A DNA stretch of 64,000 nucleotides from the NCBI RefSeq assembly GCF_001758785.1, contig NZ_LROM01000091.1, forward strand, positions 1 through 64,000, read 5' to 3'. This document shows positions 18,580 to 28,611 of this stretch, in pieces. Position 1 is the stretch's first letter; every line of letters starts with the position of its first letter. The notes beneath the pieces are model-generated. The model was not told the origin of the DNA and searched no databases. It worked only from the letters and a program-made list of their open reading frames with translations. The stretch comes from Duganella phyllosphaerae (GTDB lineage Bacteria; Pseudomonadota; Gammaproteobacteria; Burkholderiales; Burkholderiaceae_D). The translations under genes were made by a program, and so were the position numbers.

Positions 18580-19974
18580 TTACTTGGCAGCCATGCGGGT
18601 GGTGCCACCGTTGAAGCCGGACTGGCCCGATTGCAGCAGGGCGATGCGGTGCGTCATGTCCGAAGCGTAGACCTTGAAACGCGACATTTCTGCAGCGGTC
18701 AACGGTGCCTGGGCTTGCACGTTCATCTTGTTCGGATCGCGGGCTTCGCCGCCCACACGGAATTCATAGTGCAGGTGGGCGCCGGTGGACCAGCCAGTGT
18801 TGCCCACGTAGCCGATGATGTCGCCCTGGCTTACTTTGCCACCCTTTTTGATGCCCGAACCGAAACGGCTCATGTGGGCATAGGCGGTGCTGTAGTTGTT
18901 CCAGTGCTTGATGGTGACCAGGTTGCCGTAACCGTTCTGGGTGCCGGCAAATTCGATGGTGCCATCGCCAGCAGCGCGGATCGGCGTGCCGATCGGCGCC
19001 GGGAAATCGATGCCCTTGTGGGCTTTCCACTGGCCCGATACCGGGTGCACGCGCATCGAGAAGCCCGACGAAATGCGGGTGAACTCCACCGGCGACTTCA
19101 GGAACGCCTTTTTCAGCGACTTGCCGTCGAAGCTGTAGTAACCGCCGCCTTGCTTGCTTTGCGGATCTTCGTACCACACCGACTGGTAGGTCGTGCCACG
19201 GTTGGTGAATTCGCCAGCCAGGATGCGGCCTGCCTTGACGAATTCGCCGTCTTGCCAGAAGGTCTCGTACACAACATTAAAACGGTCGCCACGTTTCACA
19301 TCGCCGCGGAAGTCGATGTTGGTGGAGAACATTTCAATGATCTGCTTGACGATCGCGTCGGGCAGCTTGGCGCCATCCTTGTCCGAATCGGTGGCCGCGT
19401 ACAGGTTGCTCGAGATGGTGCGCGCGTGCATTTCCACGCGGCGTTCCAGTTTCGCAGCTTCTTCCTGTGCAACAAAACTGTCGCCCTTGCGGGTAACCGT
19501 GATGTTTTTCACTGGCATGTCCTTGCCGTCAACCACCGTCGCCCGCAGCCATTGCAGATTGCCGATTTCATCAGTTTGCGCTTGTACGCGCTTGCCGGTT
19601 TTCAGCTGCATGACGCCTTTGGCGATCTTGTCCTTCTTGATGAAGGACTCGGCATCGTTGTCGTCCACGCCAAGGCGGGTCAACAGCGTGGCCAGCGTAT
19701 CGCCGGAGCGTACGCGTTCTTCATGGACGAACTGTTCGGTGGAGGATTGCTGCTCGAGTGCGGAAATCTGCTTGCCGAGATCCGGCATCGCAACGGTTTC
19801 CTGAATCGAGGTCACTGGCAAATCAGACGCGTCGGGAGCAAGCGGCGCCACTGCGGCAGCGCCAAAAGCACAGACTGTGAGGGCGAAAGCCGAAGCGGAA
19901 ATGATGCGCTTCTTTGGCGTGGAACCGACCAGTTTATATAAGCGTGAGCTCGTGAATTTATGTATTTGGTTCAT
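18580..19974 (-). CDS. M23 family peptidoglycan DD-metallopeptidase (MepM-like)
   Basis: A 464-residue protein with an N-terminal signal-anchor (KRIISASAFALTVCAFGAAAVAPLA), a LysM/OapA-like middle (VRSGDTLATLLTRLGV) and a C-terminal LytM domain. Zinc ligands are in HKGIDFPAP and HLHYEF. Such enzymes cut the cross-links of peptidoglycan to allow expansion. Length and order match MepM/YebA. The gene is divergent from tyrS, as in many betaproteobacteria. Confidence 0.93.
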   Translation of the reverse strand: MNQIHKFTSSRLYKLVGSTPKKRIISASAFALTVCAFGAAAVAPLAPDASDLPVTSIQETVAMPDLGKQISALEQQSSTEQFVHEERVRSGDTLATLLTRLGVDDNDAESFIKKDKIAKGVMQLKTGKRVQAQTDEIGNLQWLRATVVDGKDMPVKNITVTRKGDSFVAQEEAAKLERRVEMHARTISSNLYAATDSDKDGAKLPDAIVKQIIEMFSTNIDFRGDVKRGDRFNVVYETFWQDGEFVKAGRILAGEFTNRGTTYQSVWYEDPQSKQGGGYYSFDGKSLKKAFLKSPVEFTRISSGFSMRVHPVSGQWKAHKGIDFPAPIGTPIRAAGDGTIEFAGTQNGYGNLVTIKHWNNYSTAYAHMSRFGSGIKKGGKVSQGDIIGYVGNTGWSTGAHLHYEFRVGGEARDPNKMNVQAQAPLTAAEMSRFKVYASDMTHRIALLQSGQSGFNGGTTRMAAK

Positions 19975-20134
19975 GCAATCAGTTAGAATTTACCGCTTGA
20001 ACTATTCAGGAACGTTTATTTTCTTCTAATTCTAATCGTTGTTCGTTTTCGTAGAGCAAGATTGATGGGATCACGGATTATAACAAAGTCCTGGCAACTG
20101 CTACCTTTTTCTGAAAAAAAACCTCTCAAAAGTT

Positions 20135-21388
20135 ATGACTACCTCTTCTTCGACGCCGCCGGTTCCCTCAAAAGCTCTGCCATTGAGCGACAATGTACAG
20201 GAGGCACTCGCGATCACCAAGCGCGGTGTCGACGAGTTGCTGATCGAAACCGAATTCGCCCAAAAACTGGCCCGCTCCGAGCAATCGGGCGTGCCGCTGC
20301 GCATCAAGCTGGGCCTCGATCCCACCGCGCCCGACCTGCACCTGGGCCATACCGTGGTGCTCAACAAGATGCGCCAGCTGCAAGACCTGGGCCACCAGGT
20401 GATCTTCCTGATCGGCGACTTCACCTCGATGATCGGCGACCCGTCCGGCCGCAACGCCACCCGTCCACCGCTGACCAAGGAGCAGGTCGAGCAAAACGCC
20501 ATGACCTACTTCAAGCAGGCTTCGCTGGTACTGGACGCCGCCAAGACCGAAATCCGCTACAACTCCGAGTGGTGCGACCCGCTGGGCGCGCGCGGCCTGA
20601 TCCAGCTGGCCTCGCGCTACACGGTGGCGCGCATGATGGAGCGCGACGACTTTACCAAGCGTTTCAAGAGTGGGACACCGATTGCGGTCCACGAGTTCCT
20701 GTATCCCCTGATGCAAGGTTACGATTCGGTCGCGCTCAAGGCCGACCTGGAACTGGGCGGCACCGACCAGAAATTCAACCTGCTGGTGGGCCGCGAACTG
20801 CAAAAAGACTACGCGCAAGAGCCGCAATGTATTTTGACCATGCCGCTGCTCGAAGGTTTGGACGGCGTGGAAAAAATGTCTAAGTCGAAGAACAACTACA
20901 TCGGCATCACCGAGCCGGGCAACACCATGTTCGCCAAGATCATGAGCGTTTCCGACGAGATGATGTGGAAATACTATGATTTGCTGTCGTTCCGCTCGAT
21001 CGCCGACATCGCCGCCCTGAAAGCCACCGTGGCCGGCGGCGCCAACCCGCGCGACGCCAAGGTGGCGATTGCTCAGGAAATCGTGGCCCGGTTCCACTCG
21101 CAGGCCGCTGCCGAAGAAGCGCTGAACGACTTCGTCAACCGCTCCAAGGGTGGCATTCCCGACGACGTGCCCGACGTGGCGCTCACCGGCGCACCGCTGG
21201 GCCTGCCGCAACTGCTCAAGCAGGCCGGCCTGTGCCCGTCGACGTCGGAAGCGATGCGCATGGTCGACCAGGGCGGCGTGCGCCTCGACGGCACCGTGCT
21301 CAGCGACAAAGCGCTGAAGGTCGAAGCCGGCACCTTCGTGCTGCAAGTGGGCAAGCGCAAGTTCGCCCGCGTCACGCTGACAGCATGA
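20135..21388 (+). CDS. tyrS: Tyrosyl-tRNA synthetase
   Basis: A 417-residue class I synthetase. The HIGH-like motif is HLGH (residues 69-72) and KMSKS lies near residue 248 in [10 protein letters not shown]; an S4 domain closes the C-terminus ([11 protein letters not shown]). It charges tRNA-Tyr. The ATG of dtd overlaps its stop codon, so translation is coupled with the D-Tyr-tRNA deacylase, a functionally sensible pairing. Confidence 0.96.
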   Translation: MTTSSSTPPVPSKALPLSDNVQEALAITKRGVDELLIETEFAQKLARSEQSGVPLRIKLGLDPTAPDLHLGHTVVLNKMRQLQDLGHQVIFLIGDFTSMIGDPSGRNATRPPLTKEQVEQNAMTYFKQASLVLDAAKTEIRYNSEWCDPLGARGLIQLASRYTVARMMERDDFTKRFKSGTPIAVHEFLYPLMQGYDSVALKADLELGGTDQKFNLLVGRELQKDYAQEPQCILTMPLLEGLDGVEKMSKSKNNYIGITEPGNTMFAKIMSVSDEMMWKYYDLLSFRSIADIAALKATVAGGANPRDAKVAIAQEIVARFHSQAAAEEALNDFVNRSKGGIPDDVPDVALTGAPLGLPQLLKQAGLCPSTSEAMRMVDQGGVRLDGTVLSDKALKVEAGTFVLQVGKRKFARVTLTA

Positions 21389-21831
21389 TCGCGCTGCTGC
21401 AACGGGTCAGTAGCGCCAGCGTGGTGGTCGATGGCGCCACCATCGGCGCCATCGAGGCCGGCCTGATGGTGCTGGTGTGCGCCGAGCGCGGCGACACAGA
21501 AAAGGAAGCCGACATCTTGCTGGCCAAGCTGCTCGGCTACCGCGTGTTCGGCGACGATGCCGGCAAAATGAACCGCAGCGTCGCCGATGTCGCCGGCGGC
21601 TTGCTGCTGGTGCCGCAATTTACGCTGGCAGCGGACACCCGCTCCGGTACCCGGCCGTCGTTGACGCCGGCTGCCGCACCAGCGGACGGCTTGCGGCTGT
21701 TTTCGCATTTCGTGGCCCAGGCCAAGCTGAAACACCCGGTCGTGCAAACCGGCCAGTTCGGCGCCGACATGAAGGTGACGCTCACCAACGATGGACCGGT
21801 GACGTTCTGGTTGCAAGTCAATCCAAAGTAA
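21385..21831 (+). CDS. dtd: D-aminoacyl-tRNA deacylase
   Basis: A 148-residue DTD that hydrolyses D-aminoacyl-tRNAs. It begins [17 protein letters not shown] and contains the active-site motif PQFTLAADT and the cis-Pro motif [10 protein letters not shown]. The ATG overlaps the tyrS stop (ATGA), which decides the start against a longer out-of-family frame. Confidence 0.95.
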   Translation: MIALLQRVSSASVVVDGATIGAIEAGLMVLVCAERGDTEKEADILLAKLLGYRVFGDDAGKMNRSVADVAGGLLLVPQFTLAADTRSGTRPSLTPAAAPADGLRLFSHFVAQAKLKHPVVQTGQFGADMKVTLTNDGPVTFWLQVNPK

Positions 21832-21842
21832 AGGACGTGGCA

Positions 21843-22511
21843 ATGAAGCTGGTGAGTGACAATGTGCGTAACGGCCGTCCCTTGCCGGCCGAGTTCGCGC
21901 TGGGCGTGCTGGACCAGGACGGCAAGGTGGTGCTATCAAGCAACCGCAACCCGCACCTGGCGTGGACCGACGTGCCGGCCGGGACCGAATCATTGGTGCT
22001 GCTGTGCATCGATGGCGATGCGCCGGTCGATGCTGCCAATGCCAACCGCGCCGATGTGCCGGTAGCGGCCGTCGAGGCGCGCGGCGATTTTTTCCACTGG
22101 AGCCTGGTCGATCTTCCGCCGTCGCGCCGCGAACTGCCGGCTGGCGCGCTAGCGAACGGCGTAACGCCCCACGGCAAGCCGGGACCGGAAGTGATGCTGG
22201 ACGACCTGGCGCTGCGCCAGGGGCTCAACGATTACACGGGCTGGTTCGCGCATGACCCGGCCATGGCTGGCGACTACCACGGTTACGACGGCCCGTGTCC
22301 GCCCTGGAACGACGAGCGCGTGCACCATTACATCTTTCGCCTGTACGCGCTCGACGTGCCGCGCCTGGACTTGCCTGCGCGCTTCACCTGTGCCGACGTG
22401 TTAAATGCCATCCATGGCCACATCATCGACGAAGCCCAGCTGATCGCCACCTATACCCTCAATCCCGCCCTGGCGCCCAAGGCCGCCAAGGGCAAACCGA
22501 AGACTGCATGA
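21843..22511 (+). CDS. YbhB/YbcL family Raf kinase inhibitor-like (PEBP) protein
   Basis: A 222-residue phosphatidylethanolamine-binding-protein homologue. Conserved elements include NPHLAWTDVPAGTESLVLLCIDGDAP, YDGPCPPWNDERVHHYIFRLYALD and the C-terminal HGHIIDEAQLIATY, which form the anion pocket in this family. The bacterial role is unclear. AAAGGA precedes the ATG at 21843; the longer frame overlaps dtd and is rejected. It belongs to the tyrS-dtd run. Confidence 0.9.
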   Translation: MKLVSDNVRNGRPLPAEFALGVLDQDGKVVLSSNRNPHLAWTDVPAGTESLVLLCIDGDAPVDAANANRADVPVAAVEARGDFFHWSLVDLPPSRRELPAGALANGVTPHGKPGPEVMLDDLALRQGLNDYTGWFAHDPAMAGDYHGYDGPCPPWNDERVHHYIFRLYALDVPRLDLPARFTCADVLNAIHGHIIDEAQLIATYTLNPALAPKAAKGKPKTA

Positions 22512-23155
22512 ACACTACCAAGATAGTACTGATCCGCCATGGCGAGACGGCGTGGAACGCCGTGCGCCGCCTGCAAGGCCACATCGACATTCCACTCAAC
22601 GCCGAAGGAGAGCGCCAGGCCCGCGCCCTGGCCGACGCGCTGGCAGGGGAGGGGCTGGACCTGGTCGTCTCGAGCGACTTGCAACGGGCGCTGCAAACCG
22701 CCCAGGCCGTGGCCGTGCACTACGACCACGCCACCGTGCACACCGACGCCGCCCTGCGCGAACGCGGCTACGGCGTTTTCGAAGGCATGTTGTACAGCGA
22801 GATCGAGCAGCAATACCCGCACGATTTCGTGCTGTGGCAGGCGCGCGATATCGACGCCGTGATGCCGGCCGGCGACCGCGTGGCCGAAAGTTTCCGCCAG
22901 TTCTACGAGCGCGCCATCGGCGCCATCGGCCGCTGGGCGGTTGAGCATCCAGGCAAGACGATTGCCATCGTGGCCCACGGCGGCGTGCTCGAATGCGCGT
23001 ACCGCGAGGCGGTGGGCATGCAACTGGACAGTCCGCGCGACTTCCAGGTCAAGAACGCCAGCATCAACCGTTTTCACTATGCCGATGGCAAGCTGGCGCT
23101 CGACAGCTGGGGTGAGGTTGCCCACTTGGCAATAGCACTCGACGACATAGTCTAA
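22508..23155 (+). CDS. Histidine phosphatase family protein
   Basis: A 215-residue phosphoglycerate-mutase-like phosphatase. The phospho-acceptor motif is LIRHGETAWN; the second catalytic His is in IVAHGGVLE, and RERGYGVFEG supplies the acidic residue. Members act on sugar phosphates or nucleotides; the substrate cannot be read from the sequence. The start overlaps the stop of the PEBP gene (ATGA), so the cluster tyrS-dtd-PEBP-phosphatase is probably one operon. Confidence 0.92.
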   Translation: MNTTKIVLIRHGETAWNAVRRLQGHIDIPLNAEGERQARALADALAGEGLDLVVSSDLQRALQTAQAVAVHYDHATVHTDAALRERGYGVFEGMLYSEIEQQYPHDFVLWQARDIDAVMPAGDRVAESFRQFYERAIGAIGRWAVEHPGKTIAIVAHGGVLECAYREAVGMQLDSPRDFQVKNASINRFHYADGKLALDSWGEVAHLAIALDDIV

Positions 23156-23225
23156 ATAGTGCTTATTATTTGAGCAGACCTTGGGGTAAAATAGAAGGTT
23201 CCTCCTTTCCAACCAGGTAACTTCT

Positions 23226-24242
23226 GTGCAAATCGGCCCCCACCTGCTGCGTAACAACGTGTTTGTCGCCCCCATGGCGGGAGTGACCGATCGGCCGTTC
23301 CGCCAACTGTGCAAGCAGCTGGGGGCGGGCTACGCGGTGTCCGAGATGGCGGCGTCCAATCCGCGCCTGTGGGCCACCGAAAAAAGCTCGCGCCGTACCG
23401 ACCACGCCGGGGAAATGGAACCGAAAGCGGTGCAAATTGCCGGCGCCGATCCGCAAGACCTGGCCGACTGCGCGCGCTTCAACGTCGAGCGCGGCGCCCA
23501 GATCATCGACATCAACATGGGTTGCCCGGTCAAGAAGGTGTGCAACAACTGGTGCGGTTCGGCCTTGCTGCAAAACGTGCCGCTGGTGCGCGAGATCCTC
23601 GCTGCCGTGGTCGGCGCGGTGGACGTGCCGGTCACGCTGAAATTTCGCACCGGCTGGAACCGCGAAAACAAGAACGCCCTGCAAATCGCCCGCATTGCGG
23701 AAGACGCCGGCATCGCCATGCTGACCCTGCACGGCCGCACCCGCACCGACGGTTACACCGGCGACGCCGAGTACGACACCATTGCCGCCGTCAAGCAGTC
23801 GGTATTGATCCCGGTGGTGGCCAACGGCGACATCACCACGCCCGAAAAAGCCAAGTTCGTGCTCGACTACACCGGTGCGGATGCGGTGATGGTGGGGCGT
23901 GCAGCGCAGGGGCGACCGTGGATCTTCCGCGAGATCGACCATTTCCTGCAAACCGGCACGCACTTGCCGGCGCCTTACATTGCCGAGGTGCGCGCGCTGA
24001 TGGACGAACACCTGCGCGCCCACTACGGTTTTTACGGTGACTACCTGGGCGTGCGCACCGCGCGCAAGCACATCGGCTGGTACGTGCGCGACCTGCCTGG
24101 CGGCGAGGAATTCCGGCAACGGATGAACTTGCTGGAATCGACCGAGACGCAGCTCGACGCGGTGGACCAGTTCTTCGAATCGCAGCGACAGTGGGGCGAG
24201 CGGTTACAATACCGCCTCTCCGAAGATTTGCAGGCCGCTTAG
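23226..24242 (+). CDS. dusB: tRNA-dihydrouridine synthase DusB
   Basis: A 338-residue flavoenzyme that reduces uridine in tRNA. It starts at GTG (QIGPHLLRNNVFVAPMAGVTDRPFR). The catalytic Cys lies in the conserved NMGCPVKKVCNNWCGSAL, and FMN-binding residues in VANGDITTPEKA and VMVGRAAQGRPW. The dusB-fis order is widespread in proteobacteria. A TAAAAT upstream is the best -10 candidate. Confidence 0.96.
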   Translation: MQIGPHLLRNNVFVAPMAGVTDRPFRQLCKQLGAGYAVSEMAASNPRLWATEKSSRRTDHAGEMEPKAVQIAGADPQDLADCARFNVERGAQIIDINMGCPVKKVCNNWCGSALLQNVPLVREILAAVVGAVDVPVTLKFRTGWNRENKNALQIARIAEDAGIAMLTLHGRTRTDGYTGDAEYDTIAAVKQSVLIPVVANGDITTPEKAKFVLDYTGADAVMVGRAAQGRPWIFREIDHFLQTGTHLPAPYIAEVRALMDEHLRAHYGFYGDYLGVRTARKHIGWYVRDLPGGEEFRQRMNLLESTETQLDAVDQFFESQRQWGERLQYRLSEDLQAA

Positions 24243-24356
24243 CCCATCGCAAACAGCCAGCGCAGCATCAAAAAAGTCATATCAAAAGGGTAAGCGTCCG
24301 GGCCACAAGCCTGGTGGCGATTTACCAGCTTCAACAGATTATTGAGAACGTACAAA

Positions 24357-24590
24357 ATGAGCAAAGAAAGTATCCAGGAAGTAGTGCAGAAAAGCCTTGA
24401 AGACTACTTCAACGACCTGGGCGAGCAGCAGGCGTCGAATATCTACGACATGGTCGTGCTGACCGTCGAGAAGCCGATACTGGAAGTGGTCATGACGCGC
24501 GCTGACGGCAACCAGTCGCACGCGGCGCAGATGCTGGGCATCAACCGCAATACTTTGCGCAAGAAATTGCAAGAGCACGGCCTGCTGTAA
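24357..24590 (+). CDS. fis: Fis family nucleoid-associated regulator
   Basis: A 77-residue Fis-type protein (MSKESIQEVVQKSLEDYFNDL) with the C-terminal helix-turn-helix GNQSHAAQMLGINRNTLRKKL. It bends DNA and regulates growth-linked genes. The ATG at 24357 is preferred over a TTG at 24342 in the same frame. It sits 114 bp after dusB, and the two are normally co-transcribed. Confidence 0.94.
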   Translation: MSKESIQEVVQKSLEDYFNDLGEQQASNIYDMVVLTVEKPILEVVMTRADGNQSHAAQMLGINRNTLRKKLQEHGLL

Positions 24591-24677
24591 CGGCCTGCGT
24601 TTTCCGGCGTGGACGGCTGGGAATCGGCCGTTGTGCCGACTGTTCCCACCTTTATTACCCACCTAGCCTTCACAGCC

Positions 24678-26273
24678 ATGATTAAATCAGCTCTCATCTC
24701 CGTTTCCGACAAAACCGGTGTGCTGGACTTCGCCCGTGCGTTGTCCGCCATGGGCGTTCAGCTCCTGTCCACCGGCGGCACTGCCAAAATGTTGGCCGAC
24801 AACGGCCTGGCCGTGACCGAAGTGGCCGACTACACCGGTTTCCCGGAAATGCTCGATGGCCGCGTCAAGACCCTGCACCCGAAAGTACACGGCGGCATCC
24901 TGGCCCGTCGCGATTTTCCGGAGCACATGGCCAAGCTGGCCGAACACGGCATTCCGACCATCGACATGGTGGTGGTCAACCTGTACCCGTTCCAGGCCAC
25001 GGTCGCCAAGGATGAGTGTTCGCTCGACGACGCCATCGAAAACATCGACATCGGCGGTCCGGCCATGCTGCGCTCGTCGGCCAAGAACCACAAGGACGTG
25101 GTCGTGATCTGCGATCCGGCCGACTACGGCGTGGTGCTGGCGGAAATGAAAACCACCGACAACACTCCCGGTTTCGTCAGCTACGAAACCCGCTTCCGCC
25201 TGGCCACCAAGGTCTATGCCCACACTGCCCAGTACGACGGCGCCATCGCCAACTACCTGACCAGCCTGGGCCCGGACCGCGCCCACGCCACCCGTGGCGC
25301 ATATCCGAAGAACCTGAACGTGGCGTTTGAAAAAGTGCAGGACATGCGTTACGGCGAAAATCCGCACCAGTCGGCCGCGTTCTACCGCGACGTGGTGGCA
25401 ACGCCAGGCGCGCTGGCCAATTACCGCCAGCTGCAAGGCAAGGAACTGTCGTTCAACAATATCGCGGACGCCGATGCGGCGTGGGAATGCGTGAAGAGCA
25501 TGGGTGGCTTCGACCAGAGCGCTGCCTGCGTGATCGTCAAGCACGCCAACCCGTGCGGCGTGGCGCTCGGTAGCGATGCTGCCGACGCTTACAAGCGCGC
25601 GCTGCAAACCGACCCGACCTCGGCGTTTGGCGGCATCATCGCCTTCAACGTGGAAGTCGATGCGGCCGCTGCCGTGGAACTGGCCAAGCTGTTCGTCGAA
25701 GTGCTGATCGCGCCGACCTTCTCGGCCGAAGCCAAGCAAATCCTGTCGGCCAAGCAGAACGTGCGGCTGCTGGAAATTCCTTTGGATGCAGCCAATGCGG
25801 GCGTCAACGCGATGGACTTCAAGCGCGTGGGTGGCGGCTTGCTGGTGCAGTCGGCCGATGCGAAAAATGTGCTGGTCGCCGACCTGAAAGTGGTCTCGAA
25901 GCTGCAGCCAACCCCGCAGCAATTGCAGGACATGATGTTTGCCTGGCGCGTGGCCAAGTACGTCAAATCGAACGCCATCGTCTTCTGCGGCAACAACATG
26001 ACGCTGGGCGTGGGCGCCGGCCAGATGAGCCGCATCGACTCGGCCCGCATCGCCTCGATCAAGGCGCAAAACGCCGGCCTGTCGCTCGCCGGTTCGGTGG
26101 TGGCGTCGGACGCGTTCTTCCCGTTCCGCGATGGTCTCGACGTGGTGGTCGATGCCGGCGCGACCTGCGTGATTCACCCGGGCGGTTCGATGCGTGACCA
26201 GGAGGTGATTGATGCTGCTGACGAACGCGGCGTGGTGATGGTCTACACCGGCACCCGTCATTTCCGCCACTGA
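24678..26273 (+). CDS. purH: Bifunctional AICAR transformylase / IMP cyclohydrolase
   Basis: A 531-residue enzyme catalysing the last two steps of IMP synthesis. The N-terminal MGS-like domain ([30 protein letters not shown]) is the cyclohydrolase and the remainder the transformylase, with conserved [10 protein letters not shown] and [11 protein letters not shown]. The start at 24678 is the family start; an upstream GTG adds non-conserved residues. It follows fis closely and has no terminator before it. Confidence 0.97.
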   Translation: MIKSALISVSDKTGVLDFARALSAMGVQLLSTGGTAKMLADNGLAVTEVADYTGFPEMLDGRVKTLHPKVHGGILARRDFPEHMAKLAEHGIPTIDMVVVNLYPFQATVAKDECSLDDAIENIDIGGPAMLRSSAKNHKDVVVICDPADYGVVLAEMKTTDNTPGFVSYETRFRLATKVYAHTAQYDGAIANYLTSLGPDRAHATRGAYPKNLNVAFEKVQDMRYGENPHQSAAFYRDVVATPGALANYRQLQGKELSFNNIADADAAWECVKSMGGFDQSAACVIVKHANPCGVALGSDAADAYKRALQTDPTSAFGGIIAFNVEVDAAAAVELAKLFVEVLIAPTFSAEAKQILSAKQNVRLLEIPLDAANAGVNAMDFKRVGGGLLVQSADAKNVLVADLKVVSKLQPTPQQLQDMMFAWRVAKYVKSNAIVFCGNNMTLGVGAGQMSRIDSARIASIKAQNAGLSLAGSVVASDAFFPFRDGLDVVVDAGATCVIHPGGSMRDQEVIDAADERGVVMVYTGTRHFRH

Positions 26274-26395
26274 TCGGCTGTCGTAAACCGCGCGCAGCGT
26301 CGTTGCGCCGGTTCGCCGTGCTCACGCGGTGTCTTCAACGGCGCGCCTCGCTGCACACGGTTTGCGACAGCCTCTGATGCCGCTACTGCTTTTTC

Positions 26396-26421
26396 GTCAT
26401 TCCTGCATTCGCAGGAATGAC
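26396..26421. repeat. REP-like palindrome
   Basis: GTCATTCCTGC (26396-26406) and GCAGGAATGAC (26411-26421) are perfect 11-bp arms around ATTC. It lies between purH and ruvC and may end the purH transcript or stabilise its 3' end. Confidence 0.85.
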
Positions 26422-26452
26422 TCACCATCGCGCTTTTCGCCGTTTGCCATAG

Positions 26453-26458
26453 TACAAT
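26453..26458 (+). promoter_or_regulatory. Probable -10 of ruvC
   Basis: TACAAT lies exactly 6 nt before the ruvC ATG. The predicted transcription start coincides with the A of ATG and no ribosome-binding site is present, which suggests a leaderless mRNA. No good -35 is seen. Confidence 0.45.
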
Positions 26459-26464
26459 CCCCGC

Positions 26465-27037
26465 ATGATCATTCTCGGCATCGACCCCGGCCTGCGCACC
26501 ACCGGCTTTGGCGTCATCCACAAGCAGGGCGCCAAGTTGCGCTACATCGCTTCCGGCACCATCAAGAGCGGCGAGGGCAACTTGCCCACGCGTCTCAAGG
26601 TGATCCTGGACGGCGTGGCTGAAGTCGCGCGCATTTACCAGCCCGAGTGCTCGGCCATCGAGCAGGTGTTCGTCAACGTCAATCCGCAATCGACCCTGCT
26701 GCTGGGCCAGGCGCGGGGGGCGGCGATTTGCGCGCTGGTGTCGGCCAACCTGGCGGTGGCCGAATATTCGCCCACCCAGATCAAGCAGGCAGTCGTGGGC
26801 ACCGGCCGCGCCGTCAAGTCGCAGGTGCAGGACATGGTGGCGCGCCTGCTGTCGCTGCCCGGCCTGCCCGGCACCGATGCTGCCGATGCGCTCGGCATCG
26901 CCATTTGCCACGCCCACAGCCGTGAAACGCTGACCCTGATCGCCAGCGCCGGCATCAAGACCACCACGGCAGGTGCTACCGCGCCTGGTGGCCCGCTGGC
27001 CGGCATGCGCATGAAGCGCGGCCGCCTGGTCGGTTAA
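26465..27037 (+). CDS. ruvC: Crossover junction endodeoxyribonuclease RuvC
   Basis: A 190-residue Holliday-junction resolvase. It starts [17 protein letters not shown] with the first catalytic Asp; further acidic residues are in [13 protein letters not shown] and [14 protein letters not shown]. It acts with the RuvAB branch-migration complex. It has no Shine-Dalgarno sequence. ruvA follows after 29 bp. Confidence 0.97.
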   Translation: MIILGIDPGLRTTGFGVIHKQGAKLRYIASGTIKSGEGNLPTRLKVILDGVAEVARIYQPECSAIEQVFVNVNPQSTLLLGQARGAAICALVSANLAVAEYSPTQIKQAVVGTGRAVKSQVQDMVARLLSLPGLPGTDAADALGIAICHAHSRETLTLIASAGIKTTTAGATAPGGPLAGMRMKRGRLVG

Positions 27038-27066
27038 TCCACACAAACTCACAAGGTCTCCACACG

Positions 27067-27648
27067 ATGATCGGTCGTCTCTCCGGTATTTTGCTCGAAA
27101 AAAATCCGCCGCAATTGCTGGTCGATTGCGGCGGCGTCGGCTACGAAGTCGATGTCTCGATGAGCACGTTTTATAACCTGCCCAACGTCGGCGAAAAGGT
27201 GGTGCTGTTTACCCACCAAGCCATCCGCGAAGACGCCCATCTCCTGTTCGGCTTCGGCCATGCCGACGAGCGCGCCGTGTTTCGCCTGCTTATCAAGATC
27301 AGCGGCGTCGGTGCGCGCACCGCGCTGTCGATCCTGTCCGGCATGTCGATCGCCGACCTGGCCCAGGCGGTGACCTTGCAGGAATCGGGCCGCCTGATCA
27401 AGGTGCCCGGCATCGGCAAGAAAACCGCCGAACGCCTGCTGCTCGAACTCAAGGGCAAGCTCGGCCCGGACCTGGGCAGCGCTGGCGGCGCGCCCTCGGT
27501 GCCCGACGCGCAATCGGACATCCTCAACGCGCTGCTGGCGCTGGGCTACTCCGACAAGGAAGCGCTGCTGGCGCTCAAGACCGTCCCGGCCGGCGCCGGT
27601 GTGTCGGATGGTATCAAGCAGGCGTTGAAAGCGCTGTCGAAGGGGTGA
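27067..27648 (+). CDS. ruvA: Holliday junction branch migration protein RuvA
   Basis: A 193-residue RuvA ([28 protein letters not shown]), with the OB fold, two helix-hairpin-helix motifs ([30 protein letters not shown]) and the C-terminal RuvB-binding domain ([16 protein letters not shown]). It recognises the four-way junction. In most relatives ruvB follows directly; here a two-gene insert separates them. Confidence 0.97.
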   Translation: MIGRLSGILLEKNPPQLLVDCGGVGYEVDVSMSTFYNLPNVGEKVVLFTHQAIREDAHLLFGFGHADERAVFRLLIKISGVGARTALSILSGMSIADLAQAVTLQESGRLIKVPGIGKKTAERLLLELKGKLGPDLGSAGGAPSVPDAQSDILNALLALGYSDKEALLALKTVPAGAGVSDGIKQALKALSKG

Positions 27649-27731
27649 CATAGCTCAAATGTGCATGCTTGTCGGTGCTGGAGCCGCAGCCTACGCTCGA
27701 AGGTTGTTAGTGAGCCTGGGTGGAGGGCTGC

Positions 27732-28439
27732 ATGGACAAGCCGACACGTTATCCCTGGGGCGGTTTTCCCGATGTGCTGATGCACGCGCCCGAATTGTTC
27801 GTCAAAAAGCATCGCGCTTATGCGGCAGCCAAGGCAGGCAATTTGGCCGCAGCGGTGGAACTGGTGCTGGAGGCGCTATCGTTACAAGTGCTGGAACAGC
27901 TATGGCGCTTGTTTGACCACCATCATCCAGCACTCGCCAGCGTTCATGCGGAAGAAGCGCAAGGCACGAATGCCATCGGCGAAGCGATGGCCACCGTCAT
28001 CGCCACCAAGCTCAATTGGCGTTATGAGCGCGAGGTCATCCAGATCAACAAGGTCAGCCATACCGGCGCGAGCGGATTCGCCCGGCTGCGCGGGCAGGCA
28101 CTTTTCGGTGGCAGCGCTCGATCTGGCCTACACTACGTGTTGGTGGACGACTTTATCGGTCAGGGCGGCACGTTGGCCAACTTGCGCGGCCACATGATGG
28201 CGCAGGGCGCGCATGTGATAGGCGCGACCGTTCTGACAGGTAAGGACTATTCTGCGCGTCTGACGCCTGCCCGGGGGCAGATTGATGAGTTAAGGAGAAA
28301 ACATGGCCACATCGAAAACTGGTGGTATCGACGTTTTGGATTCGGTTTCGACTGCCTTACCGCCTCCGAAGCCCGATATCTCTGCCGAACTCCAACGAGC
28401 GAAAGAATCATTACGAACCTGGAAGCGGCTGATAGCTGA
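27732..28439 (+). CDS. Phosphoribosyltransferase-domain protein inserted in the ruv cluster
   Basis: A 235-residue protein with a clear type I phosphoribosyltransferase PRPP loop, YVLVDDFIGQGGT (residues 135-147), preceded by a helical N-terminal part (AELFVKKHRAYAAAKAGN) and followed by a conserved-looking tail (FGFDCLTASEARYL). The substrate is unknown. GGAGGG lies 4 nt before the ATG at 27732; a GTG four codons upstream is less likely. It lies between ruvA and ruvB and its last 45 codons overlap the next gene in another frame. This position suggests insertion of a cassette; salvage, DNA-linked or defence roles are all possible. Confidence 0.82.
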   Translation: MDKPTRYPWGGFPDVLMHAPELFVKKHRAYAAAKAGNLAAAVELVLEALSLQVLEQLWRLFDHHHPALASVHAEEAQGTNAIGEAMATVIATKLNWRYEREVIQINKVSHTGASGFARLRGQALFGGSARSGLHYVLVDDFIGQGGTLANLRGHMMAQGAHVIGATVLTGKDYSARLTPARGQIDELRRKHGHIENWWYRRFGFGFDCLTASEARYLCRTPTSERIITNLEAADS

Positions 28440-28608
28440 AGGCAAGGTAGAATCGCTGGTTGTGCAGCTGCCTGCTTCGCCCGATACGGATCAACCGAAT
28501 CAACCGGTACGCATGCTGTCACCGCTAGAGCAGGAGCAATTACGTGCCACCAAGAAAGCGGCAGGCGCGTACGTCGAGCGCATATTAAATACCACCCCAA
28601 CCAAGTAA
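28303..28608 (+). CDS. Small hypothetical protein overlapping the phosphoribosyltransferase gene
   Basis: A 101-residue protein (MATSKTGGIDVLDSVSTALPPPKPD...) that I do not recognise. It is charged and predicted helical in the middle (ELQRAKESLRTWKRLIAEGKVES), with no membrane segment. An excellent AAGGAG (28292-28297) stands 5 nt before the ATG at 28303, which strongly supports this start although it creates a 137-nt overlap with the preceding gene in a different frame. ruvB begins 3 bp after its stop. It is probably a partner of the phosphoribosyltransferase. Confidence 0.72.
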   Translation: MATSKTGGIDVLDSVSTALPPPKPDISAELQRAKESLRTWKRLIAEGKVESLVVQLPASPDTDQPNQPVRMLSPLEQEQLRATKKAAGAYVERILNTTPTK

Positions 28609-28611
28609 CGA

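Noticed and set aside
20062..20883. Overlapping plus-strand frame across the tyrS start
   Set aside because: It is a shadow of tyrS in another frame, rich in Arg, Pro and Ala, without family resemblance.
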